Below, one piece after another: positions 34,301-45,923 of a stretch of 64,000 bases of DNA. The notes beneath the pieces were generated by a model. That model had not been told where the DNA came from. It saw only the letters and a list, made by a program, of their open reading frames with translations, and did no database searches. Source of the DNA: Artemisia argyi (lineage: Eukaryota > Streptophyta > Magnoliopsida > Asterales > Asteraceae); assembly GCA_030686995.1 (NCBI GenBank), contig CM060684.1:4944928-5008927 (forward strand). Direction: 5' to 3'. The translations under genes and the position numbers were made by a program. How positions within the stretch are numbered: the first letter of the stretch is position 1; the number at the start of each line of letters is the position of its first letter.

Positions 34301-34969
34301 AATGGGGGTTGGACCAAAGAGATCCATGTGTAGCAACTGAAGAGGTTCTGAAATGTTGCTCACTGCTTGAACTGACTTGTAAGAGGCTCTGTGTTGTTTA
34401 CCCTTGTTGCAAGCAATACAATTGTGTTCATTGGTGAAGAGTTTAGAAGGGAGGCCTTTAACAAGACCAAGTTTAGATAACTTGTTTATGGTCTTGTAAT
34501 TCACATGTGCCATTCTTCTATGCCATTTATTAGATTCATCCAGGGAAGCTTTGGCTACCAAACATGTTAGATCACCTTCAGGCTGTACTTCATTCAGATT
34601 GAATGTGTACAAATTGAAGGTCCTAGGAACTCTCAGCAATACAGTTGTGTCTTCTGGGAGTTTGAAGTCCTTGGAAAGTACAAGACACTCATCTTCAGAG
34701 AAGAAAACCTTATGTTTAGTGTCACAAATTTGTGATACTGAGATAAGATTAAAATGCTCCAGTTCCTTCACATAGTAAACATTTTCAAAGTCTAACAAGG
34801 GTGTCCGGATGGTTCCTTTCCCTGTAATCTTGCCATCTCCACCACCAAAGGTTACAGTGCCCCCTCCTTCAATGGGTTCAAAGTCATGCATCTTATCCTT
34901 GTTTCCTGACATACTTCTTGAACAACCACTATCAACAATCCCAACTTCAGTACTTTTTAAAGGATGTTC
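31310..34969 (-). CDS. pol: Copia pol: protease, integrase, reverse transcriptase, RNase H
   Basis: The open frame follows a TAG at 34970-34972 and has no early ATG. Order: [12 protein letters not shown] (aspartic protease), HRRMAHVNY...[14 protein letters not shown] (zinc-binding integrase start), [10 protein letters not shown]...CDNGTEFKN...[15 protein letters not shown] (integrase core), [10 protein letters not shown] and [10 protein letters not shown] (RT), then [20 protein letters not shown] and [11 protein letters not shown] (RNase H), ending just past the last conserved block. Domain order integrase before RT is diagnostic of Copia. It lies in the same frame as gag, separated by about 35 codons containing four stops (first at 35075-35077). 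The pol frame itself has no internal stop. Confidence 0.9.
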   Translation of the reverse strand, partial: EHPLKSTEVGIVDSGCSRSMSGNKDKMHDFEPIEGGGTVTFGGGDGKITGKGTIRTPLLDFENVYYVKELEHFNLISVSQICDTKHKVFFSEDECLVLSKDFKLPEDTTVLLRVPRTFNLYTFNLNEVQPEGDLTCLVAKASLDESNKWHRRMAHVNYKTINKLSKLGLVKGLPSKLFTNEHNCIACNKGKQHRASYKSVQAVSNISEPLQLLHMDLFGPTPIRSIDHKYFCLVITDDYSRFCWVFFLKTKDETTPILKDFITLVENQLNKKVKGIRCDNGTEFKNVVFIEFCKSKGIRRDYSTPRTPQQNGVAERKNRTLIEAARSMLADSKLPTMFWTEAVSTACHVLNRVSITRLHVKTPYELLTGKVPHIHYLKPFGCKVTILNTADILGKFDRKADEGFIVGYSAHSKAYRVYNLNAKKIEETLNLRFLEDQPNIQGQGHSWYFDLDYLTDYLGYTRHATNSDAGVKDSSSNPAGFMDDDSECESEPEENTFVVPSFPSNHFVGNHSAAEQDDESHYAEDLARLKKQEHAATKEAQKLNDKVTQETEALLHQSAQAVSGNKDSAEGTPISTDDVQDADSAAVQSPISTEVSADFAKPFTRFPSPSDLGNHQPKPGLFNSASYDTEFEPTITNIDANIDVPPSTNKRIHNAHPLSKIIGDPNDPVRTRSTVKNTKYGEVAFISYVYNQKRNNHTDFKHCLFACFLSQIEPTSVPQALADSSWLEAMQEEMLQFKNQQVWILVPLPDGKYAIGTKWILKNKRDARGIVVKNKARLVAQGFRQEEGIDYDEVFAPVARVEAIRIFLAYASYMGFMVYQMDVKGAFLYGEIEEEVYVTQPKGFEDPDHPEYVYKVVKALYGLHQAPRAWYARLSTFLLKNGYRRGTIDKTLFLKKDSRDIILVQVYVDDIIFGSTKEAWCREFEDLMKGEFQMSAMGELTFFLGLQVQQKPDGIFIHQEKYVRDMLSKFAMENVRTATTPYEAPKTKNNLTPDLPVNVHLYRSMIGSLMYLTASRPDITFAVSACSRHQVTPLTSHMNAVKKIFKYLKGQPNLGLWYPKESPFQLAAYSDSDYAGANLDRRSTTGGCQFLGRILISWQCKKQTIVATSITKAEYVAAANCCGQVLWIQNQLLDYGYNFMNTTIFIDNQSTICIVKNPVFHNRTKHIEIRHHFIRDAYEKHLVKVVKIHTDENVADLLTKAFDGPRFQYLVVHIGMLNP

Positions 34970-35074
34970 CTACAATAATAACAAAATATACAAAATTAGT
35001 ACACATTGGAGACTCAAGTCATTGCTGACTTGAGCCTGCCTTGTGGATCATTAGAAACAGGCCATGTAGATATT

Positions 35075-37747
35075 TTAGATCCACCATTTGTTCTTGGGCC
35101 TGTATTGCATATTAGGTCCCTTCTTAGTCCAAGAACAACCTGCTGAGGGCTTCACAGCAGTATTCCATTTCCCACCACCATTACACATTGAGTCAAAGTG
35201 ATTAGGCCAATAACCATTAGAAAAGAAAGAACTAGTGGGTCGAACATATGATCTAGTACTGGTTTTTCTCCATGGAAAATATGAGTCAGCAGAACTAGGT
35301 TTCTGCTGATGTGGAACAAAAGATGGTATTTCACTAACATTTTTCCACATGTGCCTAATTTTTCTTTGACTACCACCTGCACCCTTGCTTTGCTCATGAT
35401 ATGTACAATCCTTAATCAAGTGATATTTGCTTCCACACACAAAACACTTCTTCCTTTTAGAAGATGTATTTAAACCAAACGTATTTCCATAACATGAAAA
35501 AGTATTCAAATCACCATGACAAACAGAATTGTTTTTAACAAAGCCAAAAGTATTATTATGCAAAGAATTTAAAAATAAGTCTTCAGCAGCAACTGTCTTT
35601 TTATCAGCAGCAACTCTAGAAGGCTTGAAAGGAATCTTGGGTGAGGTCTTTGGTATGATCTTGGTAGTGATCTTGGGCATGGTCTTGGGCAGGTCCAACT
35701 TCTCACTTGAATCACAGCTAGCAAATGAGGTAGACCCTTCATCAGAAGACTTGTCATTGGTACAACAAGAGACAGAGTCATTAGATTTCACAATGGGGTC
35801 TTGTAAGTCAGTTGACTTTTTGCCATATAAATGATGTGATCCATCAAAGTTAAAAGGTTTGGTCAAGTCTATAGGCATGTGTTCCCCTCTTATTGGTCCA
35901 GGCACAGCATTCATTCCCCCTTCCTTAACATATTTAACAGGTGTTTGATAAGCTAAGGCTGGTTCAGGGTCAAATACACTAGACATATCAGGGTAAGTTA
36001 GCTCTTCAGGGTCTATATATTTGTCATACCCTAATGCCTTTCTAGACCTAACTGATTGGCGACCATCAATTAATTTACTTAAATTAGATGCTCCTTCCTG
36101 CCATTTCATACGACCAGCTATCTCTTTATCTAGTTTAGCCTGTAACTCTTGTTTTTCTTTTTCTAAATTAGATTTCTCCTTTTGAGTACGTTGTAATTCT
36201 ATCTTAGCAACCTCTAAATCACTTTCTAGAACTCTTACTTTTTCATCATATTTAACTTGATTCTTTTGAAACCATACTTTTTGTTTTTCTAGTGTTTTTA
36301 AAGCCATTTTATAAGACTCTACTTCTACATAACACTCATTGTATTTTGGTTTCAATTCATCAAATTCTTGTTTAAGCTTATTGTATCTTACACTACATCC
36401 AAACACATAATTGGTTACCTGAGAGATTCCCATCAAGGAGACTTGCTCCTTCTTGTCTTCTGAAGGTGTGAATACCAGCAGATTCACTTGTGAAGAAGTA
36501 GAATCTTCCTCTCCAGCAGGTTCATGATCAGCCCAATCAATTTGGTGATCCAGAGTCACCATAGCCTTTGAAGGTACAGTCTTGTTATTCCCTGCTTCCA
36601 ATGGATAAGAACCATATCTAACTTCATCTCCAGCCTTTCTGTCTTTGCATTCTCTTGAAAAATGTCCCACTTGACCACATGTGTAACATTTAACCTTCCT
36701 TCTATCAAACCTTGCTGCTTCTTTTCCATTAAAAGCAAACTTTCTTCCAGACTTGGCTTTAAACCTTCTGATATTCATAGATATCATTGCAAGTTCCCAT
36801 TTCAAATGCATCTCCTCCATTTCCAATGGATCTACCTGTTCAAAGTCCTCATAAGCAATAAACTGCTGAGGTTCATATTCAGCCACAAATGAATGAATAA
36901 TATCCTCCATCACATTACTTGCTCTTGATCTAGAAGCAGTTTGATTATGTGATTGAGAAGATGCTCCAGAAGAGTATGAACTTGAAGCTTGATGCACAGG
37001 TTTAGTAGAGGCACCAACAAATGCAGAATGAGTGGATGGTCGTATTGGACTTCTCACATCAGGCTCAAGTGATTTAAGCCTATTGTAGAGGTCATCAAAC
37101 GACATTAAGTCCAACCCACCTTTGGTCTTGATAGCAATACAAACTTGTAACCAAGATGGTGGCAGAGATCTCAGAAATTTAGAATTGCAGTCTTCATTGT
37201 CAGGTCTGGCCTTCAACTGGTTAAGTTGACTCAATATTCGATGAAACCTGTCATAGCCTTTATGAATACCTTCTTCTTCAGTTATCTGAAACTCTTGAAA
37301 CTTTTGCTTCAATAAAGACTTCTGCAACCTTCTTGATTCCTCATTCCCACCAAATCTTGCTTTTATAGCCATCCAAATATCCTTGGCATCTTCCATAAAA
37401 TGGAAGTCACCCATATGGTCATCAGGTATAGCTTGTAACAAGATTGTTCTCACTTTACTTTCCCTCTGCACAGCCAGAATCTCTTCAGCAGTTTTGGGTC
37501 CTACAATAGTAACAACTCCTTCAGCATCTGTAACATGCTTCTTCAGACTATTCCCTTTCTTAACAATCTCCCACAGATTCCAATCAATATTTGTGATCCA
37601 GTTCTGCATCTTCATGGACCACAGATGATACTCATCTGCATTCTTCAAGTATGGAAACTTAGCATTGCTGTTTGAGAGATTAAGCTGTTGAAGAGAAGTG
37701 GTGTTTATGTTCTGGGTTGTGTCTGTATCATCATCTGAACTAGGCAT
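35075..37747 (-). CDS. gag: Copia gag
   Basis: I choose the ATG at 37747 (MPSSDDDTDTTQNINTT) because it follows the LTR and primer site; the frame is open further but runs back into the LTR. The gag domain includes YHLWSMKMQNWI and LRSLPPSWLQVCIAIKTKGG. Two zinc knuckles follow: CYTCGQVGHFSREC and CFVCGSKYHLIKDC. A long Glu/Lys-rich coiled coil lies between them (KEKSNLEKEKQELQAKLDKE). About 890 residues, long for Copia gag but normal for Sirevirus-like elements. Confidence 0.88.
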   Translation of the reverse strand: MPSSDDDTDTTQNINTTSLQQLNLSNSNAKFPYLKNADEYHLWSMKMQNWITNIDWNLWEIVKKGNSLKKHVTDAEGVVTIVGPKTAEEILAVQRESKVRTILLQAIPDDHMGDFHFMEDAKDIWMAIKARFGGNEESRRLQKSLLKQKFQEFQITEEEGIHKGYDRFHRILSQLNQLKARPDNEDCNSKFLRSLPPSWLQVCIAIKTKGGLDLMSFDDLYNRLKSLEPDVRSPIRPSTHSAFVGASTKPVHQASSSYSSGASSQSHNQTASRSRASNVMEDIIHSFVAEYEPQQFIAYEDFEQVDPLEMEEMHLKWELAMISMNIRRFKAKSGRKFAFNGKEAARFDRRKVKCYTCGQVGHFSRECKDRKAGDEVRYGSYPLEAGNNKTVPSKAMVTLDHQIDWADHEPAGEEDSTSSQVNLLVFTPSEDKKEQVSLMGISQVTNYVFGCSVRYNKLKQEFDELKPKYNECYVEVESYKMALKTLEKQKVWFQKNQVKYDEKVRVLESDLEVAKIELQRTQKEKSNLEKEKQELQAKLDKEIAGRMKWQEGASNLSKLIDGRQSVRSRKALGYDKYIDPEELTYPDMSSVFDPEPALAYQTPVKYVKEGGMNAVPGPIRGEHMPIDLTKPFNFDGSHHLYGKKSTDLQDPIVKSNDSVSCCTNDKSSDEGSTSFASCDSSEKLDLPKTMPKITTKIIPKTSPKIPFKPSRVAADKKTVAAEDLFLNSLHNNTFGFVKNNSVCHGDLNTFSCYGNTFGLNTSSKRKKCFVCGSKYHLIKDCTYHEQSKGAGGSQRKIRHMWKNVSEIPSFVPHQQKPSSADSYFPWRKTSTRSYVRPTSSFFSNGYWPNHFDSMCNGGGKWNTAVKPSAGCSWTKKGPNMQYRPKNKWWI

Positions 37748-37818
37748 GTTTGTGGATTTGTTTGGATTTGAGAAGGTGTAAGATTTGTGTTTCTTAGTAT
37801 GGCAGAGACTCTCTCGAG

Positions 37819-37830
37819 GCTCTGATACCA
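37819..37830 (-). promoter_or_regulatory. Copia primer-binding site (initiator tRNA-Met type)
   Basis: TGGTATCAGAGC on the minus strand, two bases inside the 5' LTR: the standard Copia site complementary to the 3' end of tRNA-iMet. Confidence 0.92.
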
Positions 37831-37832
37831 CT

Positions 37833-38326
37833 TGTTGAAACTTAAAGACCTTGATAGATCTTATTGAGCACTCTAGAATCGTTAGCAATGTTACTGTAAT
37901 CAATGTTACTGTAATCAATAACACACTAATAGACAATCTCTGCAACTTGTATTTATAAAGCGGAAACAAAACACAAGTTTTTTACTAAGAATTCTTGATC
38001 CTCTATGGATCTTTTATAATAATAATAACTCTCTAAAAGTTGTTCAATACATAAACGTGTGTTCCTTTTATACACAAGGAACCCTAAACCGTTTCACAAG
38101 AAACGTATATTCTAAAACTTCTAATAGATATGCATTATCACTTCCTAAATAAACTCATGCATATCCAAACTATATTACATAAAATACGGAATTACTAAAT
38201 CCGCAGAAACTAATAAAGCTGAAACTAGTCTTTAGCAGATACACTACTTCAGCAGAAACGAACCCTTCAGTAGAACCTGTTCAGCAGAAATAGCAGCAGA
38301 ATTCTGACTTCACAGAATTCCCAACA
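37833..38326 (-). repeat. Copia 5' LTR
   Basis: 494 bp, TGTTG...CAACA. It has a 15 bp tandem duplication absent from the 3' LTR. The minus-strand TATA box GTGTATAAAAGG lies near 38064-38075 and would drive the gag-pol transcript. Confidence 0.92.
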
Positions 38327-38331
38327 TTAAT

Positions 38332-38445
38332 GGTCTTAGTTAACCATTAAGTTTTCATGGGACCCACGGCCTGAAAGGTTGTCGATTTTTCTCCGAAATT
38401 TCTTACCAATGAGATTGTAATATTTCAACCTACTTTTAACAAGTG
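38332..38445. repeat. Remainder of TNL 5' unit 4 beyond the Copia insertion
   Basis: Matches the inner units (ACCATTAAGTTTTCATGGGA, TTACCAATGAGATTGTAATA) and diverges after TTTCAACCTACTT near 38440. The next bases (ACTCCTTCTGTCCCAATTTT) look like one end of a Stowaway-type MITE, but I find no other end. Confidence 0.75.
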
Positions 38446-38599
38446 AAATACTCCTTCTGTCCCAATTTTATTGTCCACATTTTCTTTTTGGGTGTTCCAA
38501 TTTAATTATCCACTACTAAAAATAGATAAAAAAGTTTAACCAAGTTTACTATATTACCCTTGCTTAAAATTATTATTACATACCTTAAACAATACTGGT

Positions 38600-41146
38600 G
38601 AGTGCTTATTCACTCACCATTATTTGACCAAAAACCGGACTAATGAGACCAAAAACTAACCAATTATGCCAAAAATACGTTGTTTTTGTGTTTTTGAATG
38701 TGCAGGTAAGGATATTCTAGAAATGGACGAAAATCATGGAAAATCAAAAACGAGCACGAGATTTGGAAAGAGTACGAATTATGAGATCGTCGATAATTTT
38801 ATTTAGAGCATTGAGCCAAGGTACAAGTCCACGTACAAGCCCAACTGAGGAAAAATATTTCATAGCCCAACCAGGCCCAGCTATTTGCACTTCTTTGCAA
38901 TAAGGAGAACCAAGCACTCGAGGCACTTAAAAGGAAAGAAGGCCCATTCAAATGAATAATGAAGACCAGCTCCTAGTGTGAATGTGAAATTTATATCAAA
39001 TTGAAGAATTGGGACCACAAAAGCCACGTGATGCCAGTCTTTCTTTTGTAGCTACATGACAACAAAGAAAAAAAAAGTGTGTGTTGGCTTCCATATGATG
39101 CAAATCGACAAAGCAAAGGTCAAAGGCAAAGAAATAAAAATAATACAAGCAATGGAAAGCTAAGCTCTAGCTAAATGAAGAAAAAGAATGAATTTGGGAC
39201 CACACTTGCTACTCCTCGGTTAGAAAAGAAATAAACAAAAATTGCTTGGGTTATTAACGTGGCATCAAAAGGAAAGCAAATGAAGACCAGCGCTTGAACT
39301 CTCACGTTCCAAAATTAATAACAAAGAAGCGCGTGGACTGCTTGGACTCACCCACTCACACGCTTACTCCTTTCTGCAGCCAATAATTTTCCGACACGTG
39401 TCTTTGATGATGCAAATAACCAATTTTCAGCCAACCAATGTATGCCACGTGGGCTGTTATATTGCAATATAGATTCATGAATTTAGACGCAAAATAGTAC
39501 AGATTCATGTGATGGAAGGATCGAGAATCATCAAGTCCCCTCATCATTGAATATAAATGCCAATCATTGGCGCCCATTTTCATGAGCTTTTCATCATTAT
39601 TTTTACACACACAGTTGTAGTTTGTTTTTTAGAGTAGTTTCTTTTAGTAGTAGTAGCTCTGAGCTTATTTTTAAAGTAGTGTATTTTTTAGTTTGTAGCT
39701 TATTTAGAGATATTTGTATCAACTTTTCTACTTAATGAAGATGTTTTTAATGGATTGTTATTAGCTTAATCTACTTTTTCTTCTGATCACTTTCTTTTAT
39801 TTTTTTTCCCTTTATCTAAAAATCTATTTTACCTTAATAGCTTATTATAGTTTTTTAGATTAGCTTATTGAATAAACAATTTTTTTATTTTATTTTCTTA
39901 ATTTCTTTTCAACACTCTTTTTGTTTTATTAGCTCTAATAATTTTAGGCTTATTTCACCTAATCTCTTTTTAATTTCAAAACTTTTTCTTAATAAATCAA
40001 ATTAGCTTGATACTTGTCATCTCTTTAGCTTATCTCTTATTTTCTTCTATTCAATCTAGCTTTTTAGCTTTGGTTGATTCATATCTAGTATAGATCTACT
40101 AGCTTTCTAGCTTTTTGGTTCTATTACTAGTTTGTCTAGATTTGATTAGTTTTTCTATAGCTATTTTAATCTAGATCTAGTTAATTCAAGAGCTTATTCG
40201 TACTAATGTTGCATAAAGTTGTGATTTTTCTTAGTTTCTCATCACATTCAACATAAGGCGAGGAGCTTAAGGGTTTTATAAGCTTGCTTATTGATAAAGC
40301 TTAGAGCTTTTCTAGTTTTTATAAAGCTAATTAGTGAATAAAGTCAAAAACTTTATTTACTACTTGGTGATATTAAAACTATTAAAGAAATAAACTTTAT
40401 AATTTGACAAGTTTATAAAATCGGGTGGTTTATTATTCTCGTCGCGTTATATCGGGTTCTACTTTCTATTCCTTCTCACTTTTATATAATTAGTTTATTA
40501 ATCATGTTTGTTGGAATATTTGTTTTTATTAGTTTGATTGGTATGTTTAGCGAGTAGTTTATTAGTGTTTGTTAAGTAATATGGATTTGTGATTTTAAGT
40601 GTGGATTAATAAAAAGGGATTGTGATTAATAATTAGTGAGATTATTTAGATTTGTGATTTTATTATTTGAAGGGCAAAAGCCGGAGAATAATCAAATTAC
40701 ACATCTAGTAATTATTTTCTTTTTAAAGGATTGTTTTCAAAATAAACCAACGTTGTGAGAAAATAGTCTCGTTTAAGGAATATAATTCGTCGTCAAACCC
40801 TAATTCACACTTAATGAACTTTTCATGTCACTTAGCAAACAAATTTCTCATATATCATTTTTAGATTAGTTAGTAATTTTTAGCTTCCATAAGTGCTTGA
40901 TTTTAGATTAGATTGCGTTATTGGTACTTTACATGCTTGTTTTATATGCTTGATTGTTGCCTTTTAGTTTACGTTTGCTATTGTAGTCTTAAAACTCCAA
41001 AAATCACAATTATCTCTCACTATTCATTTCACGATTTACGAACGAAAAATCACGACTCCATTTAACCTTCGTTGGGAGAACAACCCGGGGAAATATTTTC
41101 GCGAGTATTTCTTCGGTAAAATAACGTATACTAAACGACTTTATCA
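38600..41146 (+). repeat. Probable 5' LTR of an Athila/Tat-like Gypsy element
   Basis: The right end is inferred from ...TTTATCA just before a primer-binding site at 41153. A CCAAT-flanked TATAAA lies at 39552-39557, as expected of a plus-strand LTR promoter. The left end is not defined because no second LTR is present; 38600 is only approximate. Non-coding. Confidence 0.5.
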
Positions 41147-41152
41147 AATTTT

Positions 41153-41170
41153 TGGCGCCGCTGCCGGGGA
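41153..41170 (+). promoter_or_regulatory. Primer-binding site, Athila-like element
   Basis: TGGCGCCGCTGCCGGGGA differs at one base from the complement of the plant tRNA-Asp 3' end and follows the LTR by six bases. This marks the element as plus-strand oriented. Confidence 0.85.
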
Positions 41171-41744
41171 AGGTCGAAGTGAGTTTTTGAATATTCGTTT
41201 TGAAAAATCGTGTTTTGTTAAGCCTTCCTCTATCTTGTGTATAATTTTCTATAAAAAATATAAAAATTGAAAAATCAAAAACACTTTTACTAAAGTGTTT
41301 TCAAAATACCAAAAAAATAATAAAGTTACAGCCTCGTCTCGACCGAAAGGAAGGGCGTTGTAAACCAAATAAGTTTCACAACATAACAAAAACGTGAAAT
41401 TAGTTGTTTATCGGATTACTTCAACTCAACAACCGATTAAGCGGGAAAATTCGTTTCTCTCGTTTTGTCGCGCGTAGTTTTGAAAGAAACGATTACAATT
41501 AATGTAACGTTTTACAAAAAGAAAATAAAAGAAAAAAAAAAGTTTGAGATTTTATTTTTCAATAAATAATAAAAATCCAAAAATATTTTTTTTTTCATAT
41601 TTGATTTTCACTTTTATTTTGATTTATTTTTATGATACGAAAAACCAAAAATAATCTTCTTATCCTCTTATCGTTTGATTCTTCTTCTCTAATCTTCTAA
41701 ACCGATAATTCTTTTTATTTCTCCCTCTATATCGTTTAATTCTT

Positions 41745-42712
41745 ATGGCGGACATGCGAAGTATGGAGGAATTATTACGAATACCCGTACGTTTTGAAAA
41801 GGCCATCGTTATTCCACCGATTCTTGCGAATGAATTTCAAATTAACGTCGAGTTACTTAATTTCATCGATCCTTTCTTTGGTTTTGAAAACGATGATCCT
41901 TATTCACACATCAGCAGATTCTACTTAATAACTGGAACTTTTAAAATAAATCAAGTGCCTGATGATGTGGTGAAGTTAATATTGTTTCCATTGACGCTTA
42001 AAGGAGCAGCCAAAAGATGGCTTGATTATGAACCTCCTAATTCGATCACCACTTGGGATGATTTAGCATCAAAGTTTGTGAATCGATTTTATCCTCATTC
42101 CAAAACAATTGAGCTCAGAAAAGAAATCATAAATTTTCAACAACGTTTTGATGAGACTTTAGCCGAGGCTTGGGAGAGATTTAAAGATTTAATGAGAAAA
42201 TGCCCACATCATGGTTTTTCGGAAGTACACCTAGTCGATACATTCTATAATTCTCTGACACAATCCGATCAAGATTCACTTAATACTGCCGCCGGTGGCA
42301 ATATTATGACTCGTACGCCGAAAGATGTGTTGACGATCATCGAGAACAAATCGAGGGTTCCCATTTACCGAAACAAACCGTGGCTACCAAAGCCCGTGCA
42401 AGCCGTCAATTCAAGTTACGATAATTACGGTGATTCTTATTTCGAGTGTTCAGCCGCCGGTGGCTACACTCAAGAGAACATTTATGCTTATACTAGACCT
42501 ACTATTCCTACTACGTTTTCTTCTCTTCCTAAAGTAGTGGAACGTGAAACCGAGGTGACAAAGGACATGGTTCTTTCTAATGATAAGGAAAGTATCAAAG
42601 ACGTCCAACCTCCGGTTGTCCAAGTTTCAAAACTCGAAGTTGCTCCTCTTGAGGAATCTTTAGATACCTTGTCAATGGGGGACAAAGAAGTCAAAATCAA
42701 TCGATTGTATCA
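41745..42712 (+). pseudogene. Athila-like gag, truncated
   Basis: A retrotransposon gag domain: FIDPFFGFENDDPYSHISRF, LKGAAKRWLDYEPPNSITTW, FVNRFYPHSKTIELRKEI, AWERFKDLMRKCPHHG. The homologous block in the TR-GAG element (HLKDFLK, ASQWLERLPAGSITTW, AWTRFKDLLQKVPHHG) lines up well. The frame continues to 42827, but after about 42712 it is antisense to another element, so the true gene ends there. No zinc knuckle, protease or pol follows. Confidence 0.82.
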
Positions 42713-42840
42713 TGTAGATGGTGTCAGCCTTGTCCTTGGGTGTCTCTTTCTTGCCCCCATTCTTCTTTATGTCCTTCCCATCTTTGATGTTTTTAACGAG
42801 GTGGTCCATTTTACCTTCCTTCACTAATTTGTCAATTAGT
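42713..42840 (-). pseudogene. Antisense gag scrap fused to the Athila gag
   Basis: On the minus strand about 40 codons read LIDKLVKEGKMDHLVKNIKD and then a Lys-rich run, resembling part of a Tat-type Gypsy gag. It lies head-on to the preceding gag and ends at the telomere-like repeats, so the locus is a rearrangement joint. Confidence 0.55.
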
Positions 42841-42844
42841 TGGC

Positions 42845-42900
42845 TTTAGGGTTTAGGGTTTAGGGTTTAGGGTTTAGGGTTTAGGGTTTAGGGTTTAGGG
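42845..42900 (+). repeat. Interstitial telomere-type repeat, (TTTAGGG)8
   Basis: Exactly eight perfect copies of the plant telomere unit (56 bp), followed by TTAGAGGGTTGAG. It lies at a junction between unrelated sequences. Confidence 0.95.
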
Positions 42901-42901
42901 T

Positions 42902-43629
42902 TAGAGGGTTGAGAAAACTGGAAACACCCAAATCGGTAAACATTTCTCAGACACATTCATCAAACACAAATTTGGAATCAAAGCATTCTGCCATCACATT
43001 AACTAACGTATTTCCTTTATTGTGATCTCTTAAGGAATACATATTTCTTCGTAACTGCATTATAAAAATTGACTTTCTTGCAATTATCTTGTATTTGTTT
43101 CTTTATGGAGATACTTTAAATTCATCTTTCTTATGATTTCATCTGTCTTGCAATAAAGTTGACTGCTTTGATCTATACCCTCTTCACCCGTTAGCATTTG
43201 AAGCCAATTTCCTTTATCCCGTGACTCTTGTTCCGTTGATCGTATTCATACTCTGGATTCAATCGGCTTCGATGTTACACATGCTTTCAGATTCACTTAG
43301 AAGATTAAAAAATATCCTTGCTTGGAGCTTGTACTTACTTGTGTAAGGCTGATTACACTATTTACTAGTTCGCTTAACAAGTCAATATTTACAATATTTG
43401 GACTGTTGATACAAGACAATTCTATCTTCATCTTTTTCTTACTTACTTGTTTCCGTTCAGGTCTTGTTTGTTTCTCGACTTCTGAAATTTCTCGTCAACT
43501 TCTTCTCTTTCTGATGAGTGTATTACTTACTACTTGTTGCTTGATTCAACCGAACCTCTTCTTTGTATATGACGCTCCTGCTTAACAGTTTTTATTAAAC
43601 CAATTTGGGTTATGTTTTTATCTATAATG
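42902..43629. other. Gene-free stretch
   Basis: No coding region or element ends that I can support. Short frames show no known motifs. Confidence 0.5.
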
Positions 43630-45834
43630 TGTAACAATTCGCAATTTCAGGTTAACTTTTATTCCCGAAAATTTCACTATTCACAATTTACTATTCACTT
43701 TTCACTATTCATCTCAGAAATTTTTATTTCATATTCTCGTAAGTTAAACTATTTTAACGATAATCCGAGAGTTTGACGCTCGTCGGATTAATTCTGCAAA
43801 AATCACAAAGCCGTGTCCGAGATTTACTTTTAGGTTTAAACGTCCTTCCAGCATCCCGATATATCCATAAAACATAATAAACAATAGAAATATGATTTTC
43901 TATCATTTTGTGACAATTCCAAAAGTTTTGGAATTTTACGTTTTCCAGTTCAGCGTTTTACGCGAATTACGCGTTTTAGACCCGTGTATCCAGTTTTTAG
44001 CAGGGTTTTAGCACCCGATAGAACCTACCACTCATTTTATATTTTATTATGGACTATATGGACATGTTTAACAATACTTTCAAATTCCATAATTTTACGA
44101 CACCCGGTTTTACGTTTTGAGGCTTAATCATTTACGATTGGCATTTCCCGGAGTCAAAACTCATCCAGTAACTTGGATAATATCATCCAAGGCACACCTC
44201 ACCCCCCTTATCCATGTTGAACCGACTTAGGGGGGGGGGGGAGTCACACCCTTGTGTGTCTAAATCTCATGCTTATGGTCCTTGGATGCTAACATGTGTC
44301 AAAGCTTTCTTAGCAAGCTTTGACTAGTCCATGCATGTAACCTCCTCAAGCTACTATAAAAGCCCCCCCCCCTCCCCCTTGTTTGCCGTCCATCACCAAC
44401 ACCAAAACACCCCATCCTTAGCTTTATTTCCTTCTAATTTCTAGCAAGGTTCAAGTGCTTCTTCAAGTAGAAACCCTAGTTTGATCATAAGTTACCAAAA
44501 CACTTCCAAACCCTAATATACTTGGTGATTTCTCTTGAGTTTAAATCCACTCAATTCACATCAACTTTCATTACATCTCTTTCAAGAATACCAAGGGTAT
44601 AAAGATTGCATGAAGTGAAAAAGGGTTGAAGCAAGTCTATCAAAGTCCATTTCCTTACTTGTTACTTCCTTTCTTTATTAGAAAGCCAAAAGTTGTAAGC
44701 CTAAACCTAACATGCTTCTTGTTTATTAATCATGTTCATATCATTTACATGTTGTTCTTGCTATATTATGTCTTGTATTATTGTCCATGATGTATAAAAA
44801 TGAGTAAAAGATGTTGTTATAATGGATTGTTAAAACAAGTTACTAAAACAAGTAAAGTAGTGACTTTCTTGGTAAGACCTGATCAAAATGGTAAAAATAT
44901 GATATTGGATTATTACATATTGTAGTAGAGGACCTAACAAGGAAACCGTAGCAATTTGAACCACCTAAAAAGAGTATACGAGTCAAAAGTTATGGTGATT
45001 TGAAGTTACCAAAGATTTCCGGCAAAACTGCCTAAAAAGCTTCTGTGACAGAACCTAAAACACGCAAAAAGAGGCCTTTCTGGTCCGATTCATAAAAAAG
45101 TTAAAACACGAAAGTTGTCCGGAATCACGTTTTCGTTCAGGAACAAAGAAGCTCGAGCCTTGAAAACGCTTTCTGAGTGAGATATTTCTCAGTTTCTTAA
45201 CAGCTATTTACATATATATAAGTCACTATATATTGGTTATACTTTAAAAGGAACAAGAGGTCTTATGACCTATAATCAAGACCACCACCATGGCTAGAGC
45301 CAAGGTTGTGTCTCATGACCTTGGAACAGGGACCAAAGATCATGGCTAGGCCATGACGAAATGACCATACCAACTTACATAGGCGTAAACATGAAACAAT
45401 GAATTAGGCGATAACTTGAACAAGCAATTTGGATCTACTTCACTTAAAAAGGAACCATGAGATATTACAAGGAAAAATGGTCATACAAGACTTATGAAAC
45501 TTCCCCTAATAACAATCTTCATGTACTAATAAACTATCCTAAGTTTATTCAAATATCGGACATGTAACTTTTCGGATCGAAACTTATATCTATATATTTT
45601 ATCAACTACTACAATAGTAGGGAGCCTCATGTGAGGAGTTCATTATGTAAGCCGTCGAGATGAGTTGTGGATTTATGAATTAAAGTGTCCTGGCTCCTCG
45701 AACGCTTACTAACATGACTTCTGAATTATGTCGGCCCGAACGGTAGTAAACGATATATAAAACATACATGTTTCATGAATCTTTTCTTTCAAAGACTTAC
45801 AATATACATCATACCACATCATGGACTAAATGCA

Positions 45835-45923
<89 letters not shown>

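Larger units (their letters stand above)
25116..38326 (-). mobile_element. Sirevirus-type Copia retrotransposon, full length
   Basis: A 13,211 bp element bounded by TGTTG...CAACA LTRs and a perfect 5 bp target duplication TTAAT (25111-25115, 38327-38331). On the minus strand the order is 5' LTR, iMet-type primer site, gag, pol (protease, integrase, RT, RNase H), repeated polypurine tracts, third ORF, 3' LTR; an extra ORF runs on the plus strand. Pol order and the extra 3' ORF place it with Sirevirus-like Copia elements. LTRs differ by only about three substitutions plus two indels, so the insertion is recent, yet several in-frame stops interrupt the coding regions. It split unit 4 of the TNL 5' array, about 3.3 kb from the TNL start codon. 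Confidence 0.93.

Noticed and set aside
38446..38600. Complete Stowaway MITE
   Set aside because: One end-like sequence (ACTCCTTCTGTCCCA) is visible but no inverted partner or TA duplication was found.
42845..42900. Chromosome end
   Set aside because: Only 56 bp of telomere repeat, with unrelated sequence continuing on both sides.
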